A stretch of 23,807 nucleotides of DNA. It comes from Chara braunii (lineage: Eukaryota; Streptophyta; Charophyceae; Charales; Characeae). Every line of letters begins with the position of its first letter. The first letter of the stretch is position 1. Under the pieces are notes generated by a model. The model saw only the letters and a list, made by a program, of their open reading frames with translations. It was not told where the DNA came from and searched no databases. Of the stretch, positions 18,467 through 23,807 are shown one piece after another. The DNA is taken from positions 616,077 through 639,883 of the forward strand of contig BFEA01000414.1 in NCBI GenBank assembly GCA_003427395.1, read 5' to 3'. Made by a program: the position numbers and the translations under genes.

Positions 18467-19059
18467 TCCTCTTTTGCCTTGCCGCCTATTGCCTCACTGA
18501 CTTTTGATCTGCTGTCTTTCTGCCTCGCTGCCTTGTCTTTCCAAGCTGCTTGTCTGGCCCTGTGGCTGTCTCTTGCCTCCCCGCTCTTTGCCGGGCTGCT
18601 TCTTCCCTCGCTGCTCTTTGCCTTAATGCCGTTTGCTGCGCTGGCAAGTCTTTCTGTGACGCTTGCCTGGCTGTTTGGCTGCATTTCGCCTTGCCGCCTT
18701 TTGCCTTCCTGCCTTTTGCCGTCCTGCCTTTGGCCTTGCTGCCTTTTGCCTCACTGCCTTTTGCATCACTGCCTTTTGCCTCACTGCCTTTGTTGTTCTG
18801 TGCTGATCGCCTAGGTATTTGGCTGCCGATCGCCTCACCATCTTTTGGCTTGCTGCCTCTTCACTCGCTGCCTTGTCTTTCCGTGCTGGTTGCTTCGTGA
18901 TTTGGCTACCTTTTGCCTTGCTGCTTTTTGTTGCTTGCCTGGTTGTTTGGATGCCCTTTGCCCTGCTGCCAAATACCTTGCTGCCCTTTGCCTCGCTGCC
19001 TTGACTGAATACATCGAGTTCCTAAGAATCCTAATCCTTTTCTTTTTGTTTTCCTTCAC
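18463..19059 (-). pseudogene. Basic K/A/R/Q-rich low-complexity reading (putative ORF1 N-terminus)
   Basis: Three overlapping minus-strand frames (19059-18835, 18841-18623, 18684-18463) all encode Lys/Ala/Arg/Gln-rich peptide. They look like one region split by frameshifts. Near 19059 it opens with MKENKKKRIRILR, a strongly basic start. The first frame ends KRW* and the last ends at a TGA at 18463. It lies directly upstream of the poly-Gln frame. Whether it belongs to the LINE or is a separate repeat is unproved. Confidence 0.4.
18694..18798. repeat. 15-bp tandem repeat, seven units
   Basis: Units such as CTGCCTTTTGCCTCA begin at 18694, 18709, 18724, 18739, 18754, 18769 and 18784 with no slippage. 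The length is five codons, so on the minus strand it reads as a KA(V/A/G)(R/M)(Q/P) pentapeptide array. Frame-preserving unit length is what coding selection would leave, although simple slippage can do the same. Confidence 0.85.
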
Positions 19060-19065
19060 AAAAGA

Positions 19066-19130
19066 GCTCCGATCTACTCGTGGGAAGCAGCATGTGCTGG
19101 GAATTGGGCCCAGTGTCGCTTATAATAAGG
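19066..19130 (+). promoter_or_regulatory. snRNA-type promoter: upstream element plus TATA
   Basis: TATAATAA (19121-19128) begins 33 bp before the U4 start, the usual distance in plant snRNA genes. Around -66 to -75 is CTCGTGGGAAG, whose complement (CTTCCCACGAG) contains the TCCCAC core of the plant snRNA upstream element RTCCCACATCG, in inverted orientation. A GGGCCCA word lies at about 19106-19112. A second copy of this promoter at 20552-20616 aligns without gaps, which supports it as a functional module. Confidence 0.65.
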
Positions 19131-19153
19131 TTACATGAGATTTCGATGAGAGC

Positions 19154-19280
19154 ATCTTTGCGCTTGGGGCAATGACGCAGTCCATGAGGGCTATACCCGA
19201 GACGCGTCTATTGCTGGTTGAAAACTATATTCCAACCCCCCTCAGCTCAGGGGCCAAGGCCGCTGAGAATTTCTGAGATG
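19154..19280 (+). ncRNA. U4 spliceosomal snRNA gene (3' stem-loop not visible)
   Basis: U4 pairs with U6 in the tri-snRNP and delivers it to the spliceosome. The sequence starts ATCTTTGCGCTTGGGGCAA, the plant-type U4 5' end. It has the K-turn of the 5' stem-loop (ATGAG 19184-19188 with CCGAG 19197-19201), which binds the 15.5K/Snu13 protein. It then has the U6-pairing block TTGCTGGTTGAAAACT (19211-19226). A central hairpin is closed by CTCAGC (19241)/GCTGAG (19262). An Sm-like site, AATTTCTGA (19268-19276), sits at nt 115-123, as expected. Beyond it I cannot find the usual terminal hairpin. CATGAGAGTTTGA (19283-19295) resembles the plant 3'-end box CA(N)AGTNNAA. It may be a diverged gene or a 3'-truncated copy. 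Confidence 0.85.
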
Positions 19281-19282
19281 AC

Positions 19283-19295
19283 CATGAGAGTTTGA
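19283..19295 (+). terminator. Candidate snRNA 3'-end box
   Basis: CA, four bases, AGT, two bases, GA: one base away from the plant Pol II snRNA 3'-end signal CA(N)3-10AGTNNAA. It lies a few bases after the Sm-like site. If it is used, the mature RNA would end without the terminal stem-loop. Confidence 0.4.
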
Positions 19296-19439
19296 TGATG
19301 ATTTTGAGAAAAAGTAAAAAGAGAATACCAATGCCGTAACCCAGCTTTGGTTGAGAACTAGTTCAGAAGATTTTAAAGAAAAAAAAGTTAAGAAAACTAT
19401 GGCATCTGGTAGGCTATCAACCACGACGATCTTAAGTCT

Positions 19440-19838
19440 GCTGTGCTAGGTGGGAGTCTGCTGTGCACCCTCCTGAAGACCTGTGGTAGCATGTTCATAC
19501 CTAGCTCCCCAAGTCCCCGTGCAATCGGGCTTGCACGGCGTTTGCTTCAACCAGGGCTGGGCAAGGGGTAGGAGTCTCTGCTTAGCTTGGGTGCCTGCAA
19601 CCGCTGTCTGGTCAGGTCACCCCGCCAAGATGGTGATGGGTGGTGGGTGATCGGTGATGGTTGCGCCGGGAGGGCAAAGATGAGAGGAAGGGTGGGTGGG
19701 GTCTTCAGAGGGGTTCATCTGGACTACGGAATGGGCGATTCTTGTTGGTGAGTGTTATCTGTCTAGTGTCCCACCTCTACAACAACCTGGGTTAAAACAA
19801 AACGAAAAAAAAAANAAAAAAAAAAAAAAAAAAAAAAG
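19440..19838 (+). other. Possible retroposed sequence ending in poly-A
   Basis: About 370 bp of GC-richer sequence end in an A-rich tract (19797-19838) containing an N at about 19815. The left part has a short hairpin, GTGCAA-TCGGGC-TTGCAC (about 19519), and a doubled GTCTGCTGTG word (19436-19460). No Pol III A/B boxes or target duplication can be defended, so the retroposon reading rests on the A-tail only. Confidence 0.3.
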
Positions 19839-20160
19839 CACTATGGAATTCATGACCAACTTCAGTCGCTACTTCTATCCATCCCCCCCCGGATTCCAGG
19901 TGTCACTATCACCTAACCAGCTCCAAACTTAGCTGTGCAGTTTTTCACTTCTAGCCTTCTAGGCCTCTACTCACACCTCACATGCTGTTTATCTGCCCAC
20001 CCACCTCCCCTGTACCCTCCAGTCTATGTGCCTTGCTGCTGCTTGTCCTCTGACACCTCATTGCCTCATCTCACGTTGCTTGTGCTGCTGTTTGTCCGCC
20101 TACAGCAGGGGTTAAAGAGTTCATGACTCAAAAAAATGCATCAATATCAGGATTTTGAAG
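19839..20160. other. No recognisable feature
   Basis: This is T/C-rich sequence with short frames only. I see no gene or repeat. Confidence 0.4.
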
Positions 20161-20178
20161 ATTGTCAAAGGTTCAGCT

Positions 20179-20194
20179 TTTTTTTCTTTTCTTT

Positions 20195-20277
<83 letters not shown>
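20179..20277 (+). repeat. (TTTC)n microsatellite followed by poly-T
   Basis: A pyrimidine tract of TTTC/TTTTC repeats (20179-20230) passes into about 48 uninterrupted T. On the minus strand this would be a long poly-A with GAAA repeats, as left by a retroposon tail. It gives the poly-Phe frame on +. Confidence 0.9.
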
Positions 20278-20279
<2 letters not shown>

Positions 20280-20433
20280 GTCGAAGGTTCAGCCTACTGA
20301 TGGATCAGTGCAAGTCTGATGAAACAGTCTGTCGCCATCCGGTTCTTTTCGTTCCTTTTTTTAATTTTCATTATTCATTATTCTCAGTTGTATAATTGTA
20401 TTTTCGGAATTTTTTCCTGTTCTAAATTATTCT

Positions 20434-20840
20434 GCGCTTTGCGGCCCTTTCATGAAACTGTTGGCATCCATTTCATGGGCATACCTGGTTGTCGGCTCTT
20501 ATTCCTTTTTTAAAGTTTTTTTCTTTTTTCTTTTTTTTCCTGTTATAATTGGCTCCGATCTATTAGTGGGGAGCTGCTTCAGCTGGAAACCGAGTCCAGG
20601 GTCCCAAGTACAAAAGCGAAGCAAGCTCTTATTCCACTGTCGTTTATTTGACATATTTTCTGCTGCAAATTGCCATGATTGCAGAGCCTCTATAACCCCC
20701 CCTCCAACCCCAACGTGCTTTGTGGCCTTCTCATGAAACCGTTGGCATTCCTTTCACTGGCATACCTGGTTGTGGGCTCTTATTCCAGTGCTGTTTATCT
20801 GACATATTTTCCGATGCAAATTGCCATGATTGCCACATAA
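20434..20840 (+). repeat. 281-bp tandem duplication, one copy carrying an insertion
   Basis: Copy 1 starts GCGCTTTGCGGCCCTTTC at 20434 and copy 2 starts GTGCTTTGTGGCCTTCTC at 20715. Both continue with CATGAAAC, GTTGGCAT, GGCATACCTGGTTGT, CTCTTATTCC, GACATATTTTC and GCAAATTGCCATGATTGC. Copy 1 has 119 bp plus an 11-bp repeat extra after CTCTTATTCC, while copy 2 shows the uninterrupted site at 20776-20786. Confidence 0.85.
20506..20635 (+). mobile_element. Inserted snRNA-promoter-like module with 11-bp direct repeats
   Basis: GCTCTTATTCC flanks the segment at 20495-20505 and 20625-20635. The second copy of the surrounding duplication has this word once (20776), so it is an empty site and the direct repeat looks like a target duplication. 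Inside, after a T-rich stretch, GCTCCGATCTA (20552), GTGGGGAGC (20566), GCTGG (20582) and CCAG (20596) match the U4 promoter words at 19066, 19080, 19096 and 19110 with identical spacing. By my count 39 of 52 bases match. The TATA position reads TACAAAAG. No snRNA follows at the expected start (about 20640). Confidence 0.7.
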
Positions 20841-21070
20841 GCGGTTAACACGAACACCCACTTTTCAGCCCCAGTTAACCCCCTCAACCCCGAAAAGTGC
20901 ATTGGAGATCATTTCTTTCAGTTTTTGAACTTTTTTGAAGTTTTCTGTTTTTTTTAACTTTTTTTTCTTCTGCCCTGTTTTATCTTTGGTCAAGGTCTGT
21001 GTGTGCCAAGTTTGGTGTTTGTTGGGGTCTTGGAGTTGACTTTTTTTTTTTTTTAAAGCCCTTGTGTAAG
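20841..21070. other. T-rich spacer, no gene seen
   Basis: Many T runs (for example 20949-20970 and 21042-21054) and no credible frame or RNA motif. Confidence 0.4.
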
Positions 21071-21074
21071 CCCT

Positions 21075-21126
21075 CTATTCCGGCGGTGGTAAGAGAACCG
21101 CTATTCCGGCGGTGGTAAGAGAACCG
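21075..21126 (+). repeat. 26-bp perfect tandem duplication
   Basis: CTATTCCGGCGGTGGTAAGA followed by GAACCG is present twice without a change (21075-21100 and 21101-21126). The identity implies a recent event. Confidence 0.9.
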
Positions 21127-21595
21127 AGTTGACTGTTTTGGCTAGCCCTGAAAAACCCTAAAAATCCTGAAAACTGACAAGAGTGAATTTTGCATGAAAA
21201 CACACTTTTGCCTTGCTGTTTTATAGGTTTTTAATTTTTTTTTTTCAATTTGTTTTTTGTAAGTAGTTAGTATGATCTCCACTCTATGAACTGCTGGCAA
21301 GTTTGGTTAAAATGACCCTTGGGTTTTGTTATAAATGGCCTGACAAGTGGTCTGAAAATTGAGGCTTCCTTTCCTCCACCCATCCACAGACACACATGCA
21401 CTCACAAGTCGAACAAAACAGTCTGGCACGGTCGTGCTCTTTTTTCTTTTCTTTTCTGTGGAGCTGTGCATAGCAAACATGACAAGGCACACACACACAT
21501 ACAAGCTCCAGGGAAACACAGTCGAGTGAAAGCAGGAGGAGCCACAAGACCGACGAGGAGGACTGACCTTGGCAGAACCGGGACCACAAACCAGG
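21127..21595. other. No recognisable gene; upstream flank of LINE C
   Basis: T-rich at first. Then come A/C-rich sequence and a CACACACACA run near 21490. The minus frames here (Cys/Val-rich) read the complement of the CA repeat. LINE homology begins only at about 21600. Confidence 0.4.
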
Positions 21596-21599
21596 AATA

Positions 21600-23390
21600 A
21601 AAGCAACCATCTGGTACAAGGGGGCCTTCTGACACCCCGGAGCTAAAAACGTGGCCGAGCTGAGGAACCCAGTGGCCTCCAACCTATGGAGAAACGACCA
21701 TGACCTCGCTACGGCCATCAAGAGAGCGGCTTGGAAGTACGTGTGACAGCCGCAGTGCAAAGGGGGACAGGTCATTCTTGACCCCAAAGAGGAATTCAAG
21801 GCACTTATTTCAAAGTCATTATCCGCATGCTCATGGCGAATGAGGCACCATGGGTCCCCTTAGCAATGCTCCAGCCGACAGATCTGCTCCCTCCCCCCCC
21901 CGCGCCCCCCCTCGAGCGTTGATGGACCAGTCCATCCAATAGCCTGGTTTACCAGCGCCCACCAGACCATCCCAAGGACATCCCACATCAATTGGAAGTT
22001 GGGAACAGACATAGCGCGGACAGGCCCAACCAGAACTCAGCGAAGAGGGACCTCTCACGGCTGAACCTCTCTGGACTGACCCGCTCCACCTCTGGAGGGA
22101 GATTGGGCCAGGGAAAGGACCCACCCCACCGACCTGGCATGAAGTCTGGAAGCAGACAGTCTTTGGTAACCCAGAGATTCTGGACGCCAACGCAAATCGC
22201 TTCTCTTTGGCTAACAACTCCCACTGGCTGGCCTGGACAGCAACGGGCATCTTCACGGTAGACGATCTGTGGGACATCGCCGGGGGTCAATGGAAGACGG
22301 AACCGTCTCTCAGCGCACAGCTCAAGCGCACCAGGAGAGTATAGGACAAACTGACTAAGTACAGGAAGCAGTTCTGCTTGCATGGGTTCTTGCACTCAAG
22401 AGAGGCCCAGAGATGAGGGAAGCGAATTGGGTGATTCCACATTCCGCCCTGCCCATCTCTGGGCCTCTCTTGAGTGCAAGAGCCCATCTCTGGGCCTCTC
22501 TTGAGTGCAAGAGCCCATCTCTGGGCCTCTCTTGAGTGCAAGAGCCCATCTCTGGGCCTCCCCATGGCGGTCTTCCAAGTTCTGGAGATCACATACGCAC
22601 AGGCAACCCTGCAGGCATATGAACCAAGCCTGTCGGGCTCAAGATTCTCCAAACTCACCAGAAACAAAGACATGGACCAACAATGCAGCTGGGCTGAGCT
22701 GATAGAGATTAGAGTGGTAGGGGATGACGAAAAAGGGCACTGGGCATTCCAACCCACAACACTGATCTGCTCCCTCCCATTTGACCCTGGGCCACATGAA
22801 TGGCAATGGGAAGGGAAAAAAACACTGCCAATATGGCAGTATACGGCTAAAAACTGTTACCGAGCAAACCATGCATATGTATCAGTGAACGACGTGCTGA
22901 AACGCCGCTGGCTGAAGGAATCACCATTTGAGGCCCGACAGCGCCCGGTTCCTGTCGGCAGCAAGGTCGCCAGACTCATGCTCACCTCCTTACGAACCCT
23001 TCCATGGCAAATCTGGTACTGATGCCTGCCAACGCCAACCAGACTGGCTCGTATCCAGGTCACAACTGGAACAGAAAGTGGTTCCGTCCCCAATTTGGTC
23101 CTACTTTGGTAAGTCGTCCCCACCTAGACGAGCAGACCTGGAACACTGCCTCTTGGAGTGCCCAATTGCACTCCAGATATGGAGATGGTGGGATGCAGCC
23201 TGGTGCTCCCTCACAGGAATGGACCTGCCGTGGGCCCTGGCACCACCCATGTGCAATTCTGCTAGGGTCACCACTCTCACTCTCCTCTGATTGGACCTTG
23301 TCCAAGAGGTCCTTGTTCCACACGACCAGACGGACCGTATTAATGGTCATTTGGCAAGCAAGACATTCTTTTGAACGATGCTAGCATACA
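21600..23390 (+). mobile_element. LINE copy C, 3' half of ORF2 (5'-truncated, decayed)
   Basis: The + strand starts at the post-RT block (ATIWYK, about 21606) and follows the same order as copy B. The blocks are GGQVILDPKEEFKALISKS (about 21760-21815), NNSHWLAWTATGIFTVDDLW (about 22205-22265), AQLKRTRR, LPFDP...IWQYTAKNCYRA (22785-22870) and RWLKES. The terminal domain seen in copy A follows: HCLLECPIALQIWRWWDAAW (about 23140-23200) and LMVIWQARHSFER (about 23343-23380). Homologous blocks move between frames. A TAG at 22342-22344 replaces the Glu of copy B (GAG). Start at the post-RT block is typical of 5' truncation during target-primed reverse transcription. Confidence 0.85.
22388..22560 (+). 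repeat. 31-bp tandem repeat (about 3.5 units) with an inverted copy, inside LINE C
   Basis: GCCCATCTCTGGGCCTCTCT followed by TGAGTGCAAGA starts at 22451, 22482 and 22513, with a partial unit at 22544. The reverse complement of 28 bases of the unit sits upstream at 22388-22415, so the whole can fold as a long hairpin with any of the direct units. It interrupts the LINE C coding between QLKRTRR and the LPFDP block. Confidence 0.9.
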
Positions 23391-23395
23391 TTTTA

Positions 23396-23463
23396 AAACA
23401 GAAATCACAGAATCAATTCGTGTTAATATAAAACAGAAATCACAGAATCAATTCGTGTTAATA
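23396..23463 (+). repeat. 34-bp perfect tandem duplication after LINE C
   Basis: AAAACAGAAATCACAGAATC followed by AATTCGTGTTAATAT is present at 23396 and 23430. It lies just past the last LINE similarity, where a LINE 3' untranslated region or tail would be expected. Confidence 0.9.
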
Positions 23464-23807
23464 TAAAAAAAGCTTGGAACTCACCCAGAAACACACTGAC
23501 CACAATCGCAGATGAAAAACAAAGGGACAATGAGATACAGACTTTCACGGACACATGGCTGGACCCACGCCGCAAGTTGGCGTCAATGGATGCACATCTA
23601 AACTTGAGATAAGGTCTGTGGTCACCACAAGACCACCACCAATGGCCACTGCACTCGCCCCAGGACTTCACAATCCCTCCTAAGATCCTACCTCTGCTGC
23701 TGCTACCCCAGCCCTCGACAGAAGAAACACAGACTGCCCAACACACAGCACGACCTACCCCGGATCTATTTCCACTCTTGCCCTCACAACCCCCACCACA
23801 CCCCCCC
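23464..23807. other. No recognisable gene at the window end
   Basis: This is A- and C-rich sequence, possibly the 3' untranslated part of LINE C. The end (23745-23807) is C-rich with a CCCCCCC terminus. No poly-A tail or target duplication is visible before the window stops. Confidence 0.4.

Larger units (their letters stand above)
11130..19060 (-). mobile_element. LINE copy B, near full-length but decayed non-LTR retrotransposon
   Basis: Read on the minus strand, the order is a basic K/A/R/Q-rich region, poly-Gln ORF1, further ORF1, APE endonuclease, linker, reverse transcriptase and a C-terminal region. This is the order of an L1-like plant LINE. Stops, frameshifts and short tandem duplications disrupt every module. 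A foldback cluster (about 12290-12890) splits the C-terminal region. The 3' end is lost at the 356-bp duplication (11121), so the zinc-finger end seen in copies A and C is missing. The 5' limit is uncertain. I place it near 19060 because basic low-complexity coding stops there and the U4 promoter begins. Confidence 0.8.

Noticed and set aside
19330-19365. Second U4 fragment (GGTTGAGAACTAGTTC resembles GGTTGAAAACTATATTC)
   Set aside because: Similarity covers only about 16 bases, with no promoter, K-turn or Sm site around it.
20620-20720. Second snRNA downstream of the promoter copy at 20552
   Set aside because: The sequence from about 20640 does not resemble U1, U2, U4, U5, U6 or the minor snRNAs as I know them. 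The same sequence is also found in the second duplicate, which has no promoter.
22287-22757. 156-codon minus frame with repeated RPRDG/REAQRW peptides
   Set aside because: It is the complement of LINE C plus the 31-bp repeat. The repeat explains the peptide pattern.
1-23807. CRISPR array or bacterial operon
   Set aside because: No direct repeats with regular spacers, no ribosome-binding-site-led gene series, and clear eukaryotic LINE and snRNA features.

Overview
The window looks like repeat-rich nuclear DNA from a green-lineage eukaryote (plant or streptophyte/green alga). There are two grounds for this. First, a U4 snRNA-like gene at about 19154 has the plant-type 5' end and a TATA box 33 bp upstream. 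Second, three copies of one LINE (non-LTR retrotransposon) family carry an L1-type APE endonuclease, reverse transcriptase and a C-terminal zinc-finger-like domain of the kind common in plant LINEs. A charophyte-like genome is a guess only. I find no intact protein-coding host gene. Every long reading frame I could identify belongs to decayed LINEs, simple repeats or poly-A/poly-T.

Layout. 1-2530: G-rich and C-rich tandem duplications, then a GAT-rich degenerate minisatellite. About 2940-3535 (-): 3' fragment of LINE copy A. 3540-7250: a non-coding block of about 3.7 kb, dense in perfect hairpins. It holds a tandem array of about 122-bp units in two alternating types (5200-5770) and eight two-tier stem-loops with a constant AACTTA loop and changing but complementary stems (6055-6860). 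It ends in a branched fold at 7144-7241. 7250-8560: no recognisable gene. 8640-8710: one arm of a foldback repeat. 8770-9390: degenerate repeats of about 179 bp. 9508-9581: a 22-bp repeat. 10409-11121: a 356-bp tandem duplication with poly-A tracts and a single N at the junction.

11130-19060 (-): LINE copy B, the most complete. It runs from a K/A/R/Q-rich and poly-glutamine ORF1 through APE endonuclease and RT to the C-terminal region. Stops, frameshifts and small tandem duplications break it, and a foldback (long inverted-repeat) element cluster is inserted at about 12290-12890. 19066-19300 (+): U4 snRNA-like gene with promoter. 20434-20840: a tandem duplication, one copy of which carries a 119-bp insertion flanked by an 11-bp direct repeat. 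The insertion contains a second copy of the U4-type promoter. 20179-20277: (TTTC)n/poly-T. 21600-23390 (+): 3' half of LINE copy C, interrupted by a 31-bp repeat in an inverted arrangement. 23396-23463: a 34-bp tandem duplication.

The strongest candidates for undescribed biology are the covarying hairpin array (6055-6860) with its neighbouring structured block, and the mobilised snRNA promoter module at 20506-20635. All similarities were judged by eye, and no database or folding program was used.
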